Source: Prosopocoilus inquinatus
Taxonomy: Eukaryota; Arthropoda; Insecta; Coleoptera; Lucanidae
Reading direction: 5' to 3'
Assembly: GCA_036172665.1 (NCBI GenBank)
Contig: CM069873.1
Coordinates: 31,860,001-31,924,000 of the forward strand
DNA length: 64,000 nucleotides
In this document: positions 20,901 to 31,280 of the stretch, piece after piece
Layout of the letters: each line of letters begins with the position of its first letter
Position numbering within the stretch: position 1 is the stretch's first letter
Notes under the pieces: model-generated
What the model was told of the DNA's origin: nothing
Seen by the model: only the letters and a program-made list of their open reading frames with translations
The model's database searches: none
Position numbers and translations under genes: made by a program

Positions 20901-21431
20901 ATGAAAAAACGATTTATTGTCATTGACATTCAAGGATTTAAAGTGGAAAATAATCAGTTTATACCAAAAGAGTTGGCTTCTTACGATAGTGAAAGAAAAG
21001 TGAGTCATTTTTTATTTCAACCACCCACAAGTTTGTCAAGGGTCTCCAAAAAATTTCAAAATGTTGCAAACTGGTTAATGACCAATCACAATTGCATTGA
21101 TTGGAATAGAGGATTCGTCCCCTTATCTGAGTTTGACGCAATCATCACATTTTTATGTTATACAGCCAAAGTCGTTTACGTTAAAGGAGTGGAAAAGTCT
21201 CGATTTCTATGTGAAATTCTAGCGAAAAGCAATGGTGAAAGTGTACCTGTGTTAGATTTGGGTGAAATTTACGAAGATGTACAAAAATTTCAAAAATCCG
21301 AACCCAAGTGTCCTTTTCACTCAAGAAGAAATTGGATGTGTGCTTTAACGAACGTGTTTGATTTACATAAATTTATTCAAACAAAGTTATATGAAGGATT
21401 TTTTACACTAAACATTTGTGATATATTATGA
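20901..21431 (+). CDS. conserved Polinton hypothetical protein (VIDIQGF family)
   Basis: Started at the ATG at 20901 rather than at an upstream near-cognate codon, because the conserved part begins at MKKRFIVIDIQGFKV. 176 residues, intact. The opening strand with its acidic residues, the later DWNRGFVPLSEFDAIITFL and the end with KCPFHSRRNWMCALTNVFDL (Cys-x2-His and Cys near the C-terminus) suggest an RNase-H-like or exonuclease-type fold with a metal site; this is inference from pattern only. It follows the major capsid gene by 38 bp. I recognise it as a recurrent gene of insect Polintons with unknown role. Confidence 0.65.
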   Translation: MKKRFIVIDIQGFKVENNQFIPKELASYDSERKVSHFLFQPPTSLSRVSKKFQNVANWLMTNHNCIDWNRGFVPLSEFDAIITFLCYTAKVVYVKGVEKSRFLCEILAKSNGESVPVLDLGEIYEDVQKFQKSEPKCPFHSRRNWMCALTNVFDLHKFIQTKLYEGFFTLNICDIL

Positions 21432-21476
21432 GGAAACTTTGGTTCTTAGTTAGTATAAGAAAATTTCAGCTTCGCA

Positions 21477-21812
21477 ATGGATTTCTTCTCCCATCTATTT
21501 TGCAAGAACATTATAAAGCATGTTGTAGAGAAGTTTGGCGAAGTTATTGACCAGTACGAAAAAGATTGTTCATTCAGTAGTATACCAGATAAGGATTTGA
21601 AGTACTTTCCAAAATCGTATCTATGTACCAGAGTCACAGCCGTAGATCTAGAATACATCTGGCCTAAATTGCCGATTCATTATCAACGCTGTAAATATCT
21701 ACAAAGTCAGAGACTCTGTCACCAACATTAGAATCAAACCGAATCTTCTTTGGATGAAATAGATGGTCCACCTCCACGGAAGAAGAATTGCTATTTGTGT
21801 ACTTATTCTTAA
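21477..21812 (+). pseudogene. small Polinton hypothetical protein with in-frame stop
   Basis: ATG at 21477; TAG at 21729-21731 interrupts, and the same frame continues to TAA at 21812 with acidic and proline residues and the ending KKNCYLCTYS, a Cys-x2-Cys pair. Original length would be about 111 residues. The first half is hydrophobic/charged with LKYFPKSYLCTRVTAVDLEY. Function unknown. It is the last gene of the capsid block and is followed by a polyadenylation-like AATAAA at about 21870. Confidence 0.55.
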
Positions 21813-23520
21813 ATATTATTATTAAAATATTAATTATTAAATATTGTTATTAATAATATATTATTATACAATAAACTATAATCAGAAAGGAGTTGTTATT
21901 TTATTCGTTATTAATTTTGAATAAATCAATTTAAGGATTTAAGAAAGAATTTAGAAATACATTGCGTTATTAAATTATTTAGATTAACTCTTGATGAGCA
22001 ATTTAACTTGACAGATTTTTATTGTCTTTGAAAGTATCGCTTTATTCGATTGAAATTTCAAACGTTGTCAAATTTACGAATTTTCTACGATGTAAAAGTC
22101 ACAAAAATGGTTTTCAATGTGCAACGTTAAAAATTTCATAGCGAGAAGTGATCTGTATAAATTTTATAATAAACTAAATCAGAAAGGAGACGTTATTAAT
22201 TTTAATCGATCAATTTAAAATTTAAGGATTTAGATTCACACACCGTCGTATAATAAATTAAGTGGCATAGAAAAAATAAACATGTTTGAAGGCGAACGTC
22301 GATTAAATATACAAACACTATAATAAATTTACATATGTATTCCGAGTTGTGAATGAATATAAATACCGTTTTAAATAAATAAAAACAAGCACGTTTTAAA
22401 GCGAGCCATACTAGCAAGAATTGCATAATAGTAAATTAACATATTTACGAGCATTCACCGTCGATTTAAAATTCAAATTCAATTTGCATAGAAATCGTTT
22501 AACTAATATATTATTATTACACACCAGTCTTAATCGGTCTTTCGCAAAGCTTAGTGCGTGTTTACTAAGAGAATATAAGTAAGAGAATATTTTTAAGAAT
22601 GTAATTTAAATTTACACGATTCTTACAAATTAAGATTAGGGGCTGACTGTTCGATGAAATCATGGTTTCTAGGAGATGAGTGCTCGTGAAATATGTATCG
22701 TTAAACTGTGTGACACTTGCAAGTTTGATTTAGGAAAATTTTTGCAAATAAAGATTATTATTCGACAGATACACTTTTTTTACATTCATTTGAATAAAGA
22801 TTATTATAAACTTGGTAATAATAAGATTAGAATTACTATTCAACTTGATTATAAGAAGATTATTATTAAACTTCGTAATTGTTATTCAAATTCTAAAGTC
22901 GTTAGAGAGAATAATTAGTTATTGAATTTTTTTCAAAATAACTGCAAGTAAGAATAAAAAAAGAGAAGGAAAGAAAAAAAGGAGAGAAAGGAAAGAAAAA
23001 AAGGAGAGAAGGAAAGAAAAAAAGAAGAGAAAGGAAGGAAAAAAGGAGGAAAGAAAAGAAAGAAGAAAAGAGGAAAGGTTAGTTCCAGTGGGCCGTGGTT
23101 ACGCCTTCGTTACGCCTTCGTGACGCCCAGAAAATGGAAAGGGAAGAGTAGGGATGAGAGTGGGGAGAGGGCTTTCTTCCCCCCCCCCCCAACTCCGCTC
23201 ACCGCCCACTAAGTCCCGCCCAGTCTCCTCCCATTCATCCTCTTTTACTGCTACTGCAAATGGAAACAGGATAAAATAAATAATAAAAAAAATTTATTAT
23301 GCGCGTTCGGTTTGACCTTATACAACTTTAGTTTTGAATAACATTATGTTCAGGATGTTGTAATACAAAATACTTATTGCATCATTTCTGGGCAAGATGT
23401 TCTTTCACTTTTCGATGTTCCGGTTACGCGTGTTTGTTATGTGACCTTTTATAATGTTAATTTTGAATAACATATTACATAATTTCTTACGTGCAGTTTT
23501 AGAAGGTTTACCTTCAACTT
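21813..23520. other. long non-coding stretch inside Polinton-1
   Basis: AT-rich to 22940 with a diverged direct repeat (about 21870-21955 and 22165-22240, sharing ATCAGAAAGGAG and the CAATTTAA-GGATTTA block). A 243-base open frame at 22676-22918 is low-complexity and not supported. 22955-23085 is almost purely A/G on this strand. 23095-23260 is GC-rich with a run of ten C near 23181. No gene recognised. Confidence 0.6.
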
Positions 23521-23526
23521 TTCGAG

Positions 23527-23534
23527 TATAAAAG
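23527..23534 (+). promoter_or_regulatory. TATA box of the 573-residue gene
   Basis: TATAAAAG. A start near 23557-23560 would place a short exon before the strong donor GTAAGT at 23587; the acceptor GCATGCTAG at 23760 lies two bases before the ATG at 23763, implying a 5' UTR intron (174 bp). Confidence 0.6.
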
Positions 23535-23762
23535 GAGACATTTAGTTCGAATAAACTCACAAGTTACTTGTACAGTTAATCTACTGGTAAGTGCTCTTAC
23601 TTCTTAATTCATTAATAGATCTATAGTATGATACTCTATTTTTTCCAGATATATCTGTTCTATATTTGTTTGTTTGTTTGTTTAACAATTTAACTGTAAG
23701 TATTATTAAGTAAGATTTACGTTTTAATGTTTTAATATACTCCTTATTTTTGCATGCTAGTA

Positions 23763-25475
23763 ATGTCCTTTGGAAATGAACGCCCAATTTTACAGCAATA
23801 TTTACAAGGAAATCCTTCTTCAACAGTAACTACTAGCGTGGAATCTGCATTTAGAGAAACACAGACAGGAGTGGCAAGTACTGCTCAAGTAAATGTTTCT
23901 CAGAGTGCATTTACCACTCAAGCAAATGTGCCCCCTTCATGGTGGAATGAAATTGATAATTCCTCTTTCCTGTTGCAAGAAGGAATTATCAATGATTCTG
24001 CACTGAACGCAGTTGATGACGTAATAGATCGTGTGGATTCTCGAGACATTCATTCCAGTCAACCAATTGTTAGCCAATTGCTGGCTCCTAGCCCTTTTAT
24101 TCTTAATCAGCAATCTACCCAACCTCCTTTTATTATTCCACAACAATTAATCGTTACTTCTTCTTTAATGAAACCACCTCAAACTTCGAAACCACCAAAT
24201 AAACCAGTTTCCCCATCAAATAAATCAGTTCCCATTCTTAAACAACCCACTCAACCCCTTATTTCTTCTTTCCTTACGCAAACCAAACCTACTCAACCCC
24301 TCATTTCTCAACAGTCAATAGTTACTCCTATTGTTACATCTACATCAGCATCTACTACTTTGGTTGCTGTTACATCCGTTCCTATTGTCACATCGGAAAC
24401 TGTTCCTATTGTTACATCCGTCTTTACAACTCCGAGTGCCATTTCTAGATCTGTTATTTCTAAATCAAAAACTCCGAGTTCCATTTCTAAATCTGTTGTT
24501 TCTAAATCCGTTTCTAATACTCGTGAACCCACACAATATTTACGCATCCTACGTGGCAACCAATATTCTCGTCTAAGGACCGTTAGCGACAAGTATGAAA
24601 GAGTGTGGTTGCCTAAAGCAGAATATTTGCAACGCAGAAGGGAACGCACAATGGAACGTAGATTGGAAAGAATTGCTAATGAAAGAGTTTTTCTTTCTTC
24701 TTTGCGTTCAAATGATGACTTGATGCATAGTGCGGAGTTGCAAGGTCAACTGAGTCAGTCGCAACCCCGTGTTGTTGCAGATAATATCCCGCTAAATCCT
24801 AATGACTCAGTTTCTGAAATAATTGATATATCAGACCGTTCAATGGAGATATCTCAATTATCACCAATTGGGAATAATAATAACACGAACTCATCAATTA
24901 ATATTAATCCAGTAATGATTAATAATTCTCCTTCTGTTCGTCGACCGAGGACTATTAATCTACCGAGGACTAATGTTAGTGAATCTGCTAATATTATATC
25001 CAATATTCAGAATTTGTCATCTTCACAATCACAACCGGAACTACATATCCCACCCTCTCAAATTCCATCTTCTCGACTTCAGATTTCACCTTCTCGGCTT
25101 GAAATTTTTTCTCCTAGTGTCCGAACCTCTACACCTATTCGATCCCTTTCCTCAGGAACAGATTTAATAGGAATTTCATCACAACATGTTATTCCCCTTC
25201 CTTCACCCTCTCCCAATTTAGTGGGAGTTATCTCAACAGCAGTCCAAAATTATTATGACGGAATTATGCCTGAAGTCAGGAACTGTTGTTTAGAGGGGGA
25301 GAAAAATCTTAGAAAAGTCACAGATGAGTTGCAATCTTGTCGTGAAATTTTACGCTTAAAGTCTTCGACTGACCAGGCTTTAAACGAACAATATGACAAA
25401 ATTTCCCTCATTCACAACCGTCTGAGCCTCATCAAAGATTTGTTTCATAATCTTGTCGCAGACATATCTATTTAA
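23763..25475 (+). CDS. large Ser/Thr/Pro-rich Polinton protein of unknown function
   Basis: 570 residues from the ATG at 23763; an in-frame ATG at 23754 would fall inside the predicted 5' UTR intron. The first half is dominated by Ser, Thr, Val, Pro and Gln with short repeats (around LISSFLTQTKPTQPLISQQS and TSVPIVTSETVPIVTSVF), and so is likely disordered. A short structured stretch follows (RILRGNQYSRLRTVSDKYER, then Arg/Glu-rich helix ERRLERIANERVFLSSLRS), then more Ser/Pro, and a C-terminal helical part (GEKNLRKVTDELQSCREILR) that could form a coiled coil. It is fully open in an element where most genes are broken. I do not recognise a family; a tail, fibre-like or tegument-like structural role is speculation. 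Confidence 0.65.
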   Translation: MSFGNERPILQQYLQGNPSSTVTTSVESAFRETQTGVASTAQVNVSQSAFTTQANVPPSWWNEIDNSSFLLQEGIINDSALNAVDDVIDRVDSRDIHSSQPIVSQLLAPSPFILNQQSTQPPFIIPQQLIVTSSLMKPPQTSKPPNKPVSPSNKSVPILKQPTQPLISSFLTQTKPTQPLISQQSIVTPIVTSTSASTTLVAVTSVPIVTSETVPIVTSVFTTPSAISRSVISKSKTPSSISKSVVSKSVSNTREPTQYLRILRGNQYSRLRTVSDKYERVWLPKAEYLQRRRERTMERRLERIANERVFLSSLRSNDDLMHSAELQGQLSQSQPRVVADNIPLNPNDSVSEIIDISDRSMEISQLSPIGNNNNTNSSININPVMINNSPSVRRPRTINLPRTNVSESANIISNIQNLSSSQSQPELHIPPSQIPSSRLQISPSRLEIFSPSVRTSTPIRSLSSGTDLIGISSQHVIPLPSPSPNLVGVISTAVQNYYDGIMPEVRNCCLEGEKNLRKVTDELQSCREILRLKSSTDQALNEQYDKISLIHNRLSLIKDLFHNLVADISI

Positions 25476-25670
25476 AAGATTAAGATTGATTTAGTGTCTT
25501 AAGATTTAACTTCTTCTCTTAAGTAGATATGTCTGTGAATTATATTGTTGTTCAATGGTTTGTTCCTCACATGAAGTTGGAAATGTTGTCGAGGTATTAG
25601 GTATGTTTTCGAGGATATAAAAAATTATTTTTCTTTGTACAATTTTTGATAATTGTTATTCGTTTTACAG

Positions 25671-26149
25671 ATGAGTTCTTCACCAAACACAACACCTCTT
25701 GTGAAATCAATCTTTATGAGGCAAGTGGAACTGAAAGTGAGTAATCTAATTTGTATTTTACGGTTTACATTTTTGATTATTTACTTTTTCAGTTAATGGA
25801 CGGAACTCTGATTAATGCGGAAACGGCGGTAATTAATTATCGAGTGGTTCATTCACGACTCGAACGGTCACCTTCACCCAGCTACACTCCAACGCCGCTA
25901 GCGGCGGCCACACCTGAACGACGGCCGCCGGTGCAGCAAGTGGCGGCGCCTAAACGCATCCTCCTAAAAAGGAGGGTGTTTGCGCCGCCAGTGTTGGAGC
26001 CTCCTCTACCAAGACCTTTACCACTAAAGGTGGAGGTGGAGGAGGAAAGGGCAGAGGTGGAAGCCGAATCCACGATGGATGAATCTTGGGTTCGTTCTCG
26101 TTCATTACAACATTTCTACATTTTAATAACATCTTATTTTTTACAGTGA
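25671..26149 (+). CDS. small spliced Pro/Arg-rich Polinton protein
   Basis: Exon 25671-25736 (22 codons), intron 25737-25792 (56 bp, donor GTGAGT, acceptor TTTTTCAG), exon 25793-26149; phase 0 on both sides. The ATG follows an acceptor-like TTTTACAG at 25670, so a 5' UTR intron is likely. About 140 residues: a short N-terminus, then a middle rich in Pro, Arg, Ala and Glu (PERRPPVQQVAAPKRILLKR, EPPLPRPLPLKVEVEEERAE). The second exon is strikingly GC-rich compared with its neighbours. A second donor-like GTTCGT after 26091 with an acceptor at 26146 would end the protein earlier. Function unknown. Confidence 0.6.
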
Positions 26150-26409
26150 GGAGCATTAATCAGAGTGGCTGGAGAACCCAGTTAGGCATATTAATTTAGT
26201 TTGGAATATTAATTTAGTTAGGAATATTAATTTATTATATATTTATTTAAATAAATAATTTATGAGTTTTAGTAACAGTGTTTATATAGCAGTTGATATT
26301 GATAAATACAACACAGTAATAGAGTATCGCGTTTGGTAAAGAGGAAATTAATAACGCGTTGTAAGGAGCAAAAATATTTTGAATATTTTTGAAAAATATT
26401 ATTTTAAAT

Positions 26410-27092
26410 ATGAAGTTTCAACAACAGTCTTTAAAGTTACCCGTACAAAATTTCGACGATGCAATCACAAATGAAATTTTTAAACGTCACAGTGTTCTCT
26501 TCGGAGGATCAAGTAAACGCGTTATCATTAGCGGGAGCTCAGGGGCTGGTAAAACTAATTCCTTAGTGACATTATCAACCCATCCGAACGGATTACGTTT
26601 CAAAAATTTATACCTCTGCTGTAAGACCTTATCTCAAGGGAAGTATAAATTTCTTCGACATTTGCTATCAACAGTGCCCGAAATAGGTTACTTTGAAATT
26701 TCCGATATTGAAAAAATGGTATCACCTACAAATGTAAAAGAATATTCAGTCGTTGTTTTTGATGATGTTCAGTGTACTACACAAAATTTAATTAAAGAAT
26801 ATTTCTCCTTTGGACGTCATAGAAATGTTGACTGCTTTTTATTTAAGTCAAACTTACAGTGCAATAAATGATTCATGATAATTGTAATTTCTTAATACTA
26901 TTTCGTCAAGATTTCACAAATTTGAAACACGTTTACGATGATTACGTCAGCGGAGATATGACTATGGACCAGTTTCCTAATATCTGTTACGCTTGTTGGA
27001 AGGAACCGTTTGGTTTCTTAGTTATTGATACCGATTGTTCCATAAACGCAGGGAGATATCGTAAAGGATTCGACACGTACATATATCTTTAA
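26410..27092 (+). pseudogene. FtsK/HerA-type packaging ATPase (A32-like), frameshifted
   Basis: ATG at 26410. Walker A GSSGAGKTNS (about 26530-26560) and Walker B SVVVFDDVQ (about 26746-26772) are intact. The frame stops at 26871 and homologous sequence resumes in another frame at 26868-27092 (ILFRQDFTNLKHVYDDYVSG, NICYACWKEPFGFLVIDTDC). The segment between the Walker motifs and the resumed frame is itself shifted, implying two small indels near 26830-26870. Polinton-2 carries the same break at the equivalent place. The enzyme would pump element DNA into capsids. Confidence 0.82.
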
Positions 27093-27181
27093 AACCACTA
27101 CATTTTACATAGTTCTTTCATTTTTACATAGTTCTACAGTTCTTCAGTACTGTAACAGACGTTAAAGGATGCGGATGCGCC

Positions 27182-28357
27182 ATGAGTAACAAACTTAAAG
27201 CAGAATTAGCCACTGCGCGCGAAAGTTTGCGCACTAAATTAAAAACACTCAAATCTGATATTGCACAAGCAAAACATCATGCGGAGCAATCAAAAAAGTA
27301 TCTGCAGACAACTTATTCACCTATTGTAGAGCCACTACGAGATATTGTCAATAAGCTAGATGTTGTTCGCAGCGTATTACCTATGAAAGAGGAGCAACAG
27401 TCATACGAAGCCAGTGAAAAGAGATGGAAAGAGGAGCCAAGGAGTTCTTTTCTACGAAAAAGACCGATTTATAAATTGAGATCTAATCCTTCTTTCATAC
27501 GAAGAAGACCGAGTTATAAATTAAAATCCGATCCTTCGTCGCGAATTGGATTGTCAGAGGAGCATGATGTGGGTACTTCAACACCACTTGGACGTGAAAT
27601 TAAACAACCTTCCATCTTAGAAGATGAAGAAGTTCTTGAGGTTCCTCATGAAAAGTCCGCATCTCCAACTTCAAAATCTGTTTATGAAGAAGCAGAAGAA
27701 TATGACACCGAAAGCAGTAACCCCCCTGCGGACGAATCCCTGACTCATGTTCGTACACTTCTAGAAGAACGAAATTCATTACTTCAGACTAGATTAGAAT
27801 CACCGCTGGTAGAAGCTGCCTTAGAATCGTATCATCCGTTAGCACGTGATTATGTTACACGATTTGAAACTGATGTAGAAAATGAATTCGTTTGTTGGGA
27901 ACCGGGAGCTTAAGTTTGACGATCCCGATCTTGTAATTGGAGACTTAGCGTATAAGGGTACTAAAGGTTTATACGAGCTGGTTTTTAAGAAAAATCCAGA
28001 GAAATTTACGCACGATGTGCGAGACTATAGAGATATATTGAGAAGAACTAGTGCGTTTAAAGTTAATTATAATCCCTCAGGGCGAGCAGAGGATTTAAAT
28101 ATGTGAATATTATAAATCCAATAATTCAGAGAAAACCACCAAACGTTTGGTGGGCGCGAAGCTGGAAAACAGGTGGAGCTTTGGAGAAAAAGCTTGTACC
28201 TAACAAATGTTTGCAGTATCAATACTGGGATGATCCTAACGAACTAGTAGAACGATTGCGTTTATTGAACGCATCGAAATCAGCAGGTCACTCCGCACAT
28301 AACAATGAAATCATAGCGATCATTGAAGAATTAAAAGAGGCTAAAATTATTTTGTAA
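27182..28357 (+). pseudogene. 408-residue-class coiled-coil Polinton protein, with deletions
   Basis: Homologue of the intact protein at 55700-56926. The first 237 codons are open; a 38-bp deletion at about 27887 shifts the frame, a 3-bp deletion lies near 28010, and a 10-bp deletion near 28086 restores the original phase. The N-terminus is a long helix (ELATARESLRTKLKTLKSDI), the middle is acidic with two arginine-rich repeats (RKRPIYKLRS and RRRPSYKLKS), and the C-terminal domain contains IGDLAYKGTKGLYELVFKKN and ASKSAGHSAHNNEIIAIIEE. It is a recurrent uncharacterised gene of insect Polintons. Confidence 0.78.
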
Positions 28358-28425
28358 ATTGTAGTATTTAGTGGAGTGCAAGCGAGCACACATTTCAGTT
28401 TCACGTAGTTGTTGATTGATTCACA

Positions 28426-28801
28426 ATGACTATTGATAAGTTTGGAAGACACGTTCATAAACACACAGTTTTCAAACACATTGCTGCTACACCATTACTT
28501 TACGAAACATTATTAGACTTTCAGAGTCAAGAGCTTAACGCCGAAAGTGTATATTTGCTTTCAAATAGAGGTCACCAAACGACGTATACGATCCAAGAAT
28601 TTGCGTTGTTAAAAAAGTATTTATTCATCAACCTACTATTGTCAACATTACAGTATTCATCAACGCTATAAATTGTACTGATACTTTAATTGGAAGAACG
28701 TTGAATGTGGGAGATCAAATCTCGTTTACTTGCACATCTTCAGTTTGTGCTGTTCCATTATTTGTTGAATTCATCGTAAGAAAACTTCTAACTGAAAATG
28801 T
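28426..28801 (+). pseudogene. 127-residue-class Polinton protein, frameshifted
   Basis: Homologue of the intact ORF at 55248-55631. The first 58 codons match (DKFGRHVHKHTVFKHIAATP), then a small indel near 28600 moves the frame. The remaining sequence still corresponds base by base to the Polinton-2 copy up to about 28800, where it overlaps the integrase start. The C-terminal part of the intact copy is beta-rich with cysteines. Confidence 0.72.
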
Positions 28802-29742
28802 CTAATCTATCTTCTAATGTGAAACGTGATGTTGTTAATGAGTTGCACAAACCAGCAAGGAAAAACTTTCGCCGTCGTCGAGTAATAATAAAAGGACTCG
28901 GAGATCTCTTCCAAGCAGACTTAATTGAAATGCTACCTTATGCCAAGATAAACAAAGGATACAAATACATTCTGACACTGATCAACGCATTTTCCAAGTA
29001 TGCTTGGGGAATACCATTAAAAAATAAGACAGGTAAAGAAGTAACCAAAGCTTTTCAATCGATTTTATCTGAAGGTAGAAATTCTGTACCGAAAAATATA
29101 CAAACAGATAACGGAAAGGAATTTTACAATGCAGAGTTCCAAAATTTAATGAAGAAATATAGAATTAATCACTATAGCGCATACTCTAATTTAAAAAGTT
29201 CGATAGTCGAAAGATTTAATAGAACCCTAAAACAAAAAATGTGGAAAGAATTTAGCATGCAAGGAAATTTCGGATGGTTCAATTTATTACCAAGGCTAAT
29301 TGAAGAATACAATAACACTGTTCACAGTACGACGGGTTACAAACCCAGCAAGATAAATCAAAGAAATGCGCAAAGTATTTTACAGTCCGTCTACAGCAAC
29401 CTTAAAATTGTGGATCCAAGAATTGCAAAATTTAAAATTGGAGATCATGTGCGCATCAGTAAATACAGACAAGCATTTTCGAAGATGTACACTCCGAATT
29501 GGTCCAACGAAATATTTACCACTTCGTCGGTGCAGAATACTAATCCCAGAACATATCTAATTAAAGACGCTGATGGTGAAGCCATTCTTGGTGGGTTTTA
29601 TGAGTACGAGTTACAAAAAGTAAAACATCCAGATATATATTTAATTAATGTATTGAGAGAAAAAGGTAATAAAGCGCTCGTAAGTTATTTAGGATTGAGT
29701 TCTAAACATGATTCATGGATACCAAAACGCAATGTTTTATAA
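28798..29742 (+). CDS. retroviral-type integrase with C-terminal chromodomain-like region
   Basis: 314 residues, intact. The DDE catalytic triad is visible: D41 in LFQADLIEM, D104 in IQTDNGKEF, and E138 in SIVERFNRTLKQKMW, 34 residues after the second Asp. The C-terminal part (VLREKGNKALVSYLGL, HDSWIPKRNVL) resembles a chromodomain, as in many Polinton integrases, and may direct insertion. It differs from the Polinton-2 copy by only 3 residues. It is convergent with the polymerase remnant; AATAAA signals for both lie in the 140 bp between them. Being intact, it could in principle act on other copies in trans. Confidence 0.92.
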   Translation: MSNLSSNVKRDVVNELHKPARKNFRRRRVIIKGLGDLFQADLIEMLPYAKINKGYKYILTLINAFSKYAWGIPLKNKTGKEVTKAFQSILSEGRNSVPKNIQTDNGKEFYNAEFQNLMKKYRINHYSAYSNLKSSIVERFNRTLKQKMWKEFSMQGNFGWFNLLPRLIEEYNNTVHSTTGYKPSKINQRNAQSILQSVYSNLKIVDPRIAKFKIGDHVRISKYRQAFSKMYTPNWSNEIFTTSSVQNTNPRTYLIKDADGEAILGGFYEYELQKVKHPDIYLINVLREKGNKALVSYLGLSSKHDSWIPKRNVL

Positions 29743-29885
29743 TAAATATTTATTAACTACAACTCTAAACATACAATACTCACAATACACAATAAATGAA
29801 TTTTACAAATTAATTTAATTAATTAAAATGAATTTTACAAATTAATTTATTTACTTTCTAACAGAACTTATAAATAAAACATATT

Positions 29886-30959
29886 TTATTTATTTTCTAA
29901 CGATGGTAAAACTGTTTTGATAACTTTACAGTCTTCTCTCTCGTGTCGTTGCAATTTTTCAATACATGGAAAATACACTAAACATCCTTCATAAATATAT
30001 TTCTCGTGACCGTGATGTGAAGTCTGTTTTGACACTAAACGTGATAAATTTTTAATCCAACAATAGTGAGTATTTCCGTTGTTGTCATCAATTAATAATA
30101 AGTTTATATGAATATTTTTTCTATTTTTAGTAAAATGTAACGGTCCTACAACTTCATCAACCGTAACCTTACCATTATAATGGGAACAGAGTCCGTAGAC
30201 ATTTATAGAAATATTGTTCTTGCTTTCAAATTTCTTCACGTCACAAACTTTCAGTGGAAATTCTAGGTCAGTGAAATCCGCTACTGTGTTATAATAGGGA
30301 TACGAAGACATCCTTTGAGGAAGACCTGTCGATTGACACATCGCTGACGTTATCGCCCAGCAAAGCAAGCGTTTTCGTTATTTCTAACATTTATGACAGC
30401 TTTCTTCGCACTTATTGAAGATGGTAATGGGATGAAGCTGGATGCTTTCAGTGGATTGTATTTATTAATGTTGACTTCCATATATAAAATTCTGCACAAA
30501 GTCCATCCTGTAACAATATTTGCAACTTTAAGTTTTATTCTAAACGATTGCACCTATTATTTTTTTTCCTGAATCTCGCTCCTGAAATTCCGACATTTTT
30601 ACATGTATTTCGTTTACAAAATCACGATATATATTGTATATATCAGTTCCAAAACAAGTTATTTTATTCTTGGTGTTAAAAGATTTTATCTCAAAACTTT
30701 CTTTAGAATCTAAGAAATAGACTCCGAAAATTTCCACATTCCACTTTAATGCTTTATGGATGTCTAATATACTTTGAACCAAAGTTAGTACTTTTTCTCC
30801 AATATTGTACATAAAATCCTCGACATCAACATAATTGTAAGGTTCCGTTATACGGTACGTTACGATTTTGTCTCCGAATGCACCAGCTATCTTCTCCACG
30901 CCGTTATCGACGACCACAAAAGCATTACTTTTATGTGAAATGTGCTGAGAAAAGGTCAC
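29886..30959 (-). pseudogene. protein-primed family-B DNA polymerase remnant
   Basis: Compared with the intact copy at 50343-54199, this remnant has lost (i) the promoter and first zinc-finger exon sequence, the 11-bp array abutting the coding region at about 30950; (ii) the GT of the intron donor near 30570, which reads GA after a one-base loss; and (iii) about 870 codons of exonuclease and polymerase core, with the N-terminal domain joined directly to the last four codons near 29900. Three overlapping frames (30959-30540, 30553-30350, 30368-29886) remain. It cannot encode a polymerase, so Polinton-1 is non-autonomous. Confidence 0.9.
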
Positions 30960-31243
30960 CTCAAGGTCATTTCAAGGTCACCTCAAGGTCACCTCAAGGT
31001 CATCTCAAGGTCATCTCAAGGTCATTTCAAGGACACCACAAGGTCTCTTCAGGGTCACCTCAAGGTCATTTCAAGGTCACTTCATGGTCATTTCAAGGTC
31101 ATTTCAAGGTCACCACGAGGTCATTTCAAGGTCACCTCAAGGTCCCCTCGAGGTCATTTCAAGGTCACCGCAAGGTCATTTCAAGGTCATCTCAAGGTCA
31201 TTTCAAGGTCACCTCAAGGTCATTTCAAGGTCACCTCAAGGTC
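30953..31243. repeat. 11-bp-period array of TCAAGGTCA-type units, Polinton-1 right end
   Basis: Alternating AAGGTCATTTC and AAGGTCACCTC units, about 26 by length. Long open frames across it (30878-31317) are artefacts of the repeat. Confidence 0.95.
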
Positions 31244-31280
31244 ATGACCTTGACCTTGAAGCTCATGGTGGGGTCACGTC

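Noticed and set aside
22676..22918. 80-residue open frame in Polinton-1
   Set aside because: Low-complexity Lys/Ile/Asn composition expected by chance in AT-rich DNA; no family features.
24308..24649. 113-residue minus-strand open frame
   Set aside because: Antisense shadow of the Ser/Thr-rich gene at 23763-25475.
25529..25600. Possible upstream coding exon before the gene at 25671
   Set aside because: Either candidate donor gives an immediate stop when joined; at most a 5' UTR exon.
30953..31243. Short regularly spaced repeats that might suggest CRISPR
   Set aside because: Unit is 11 bp with no unique spacers, in a eukaryotic transposon.
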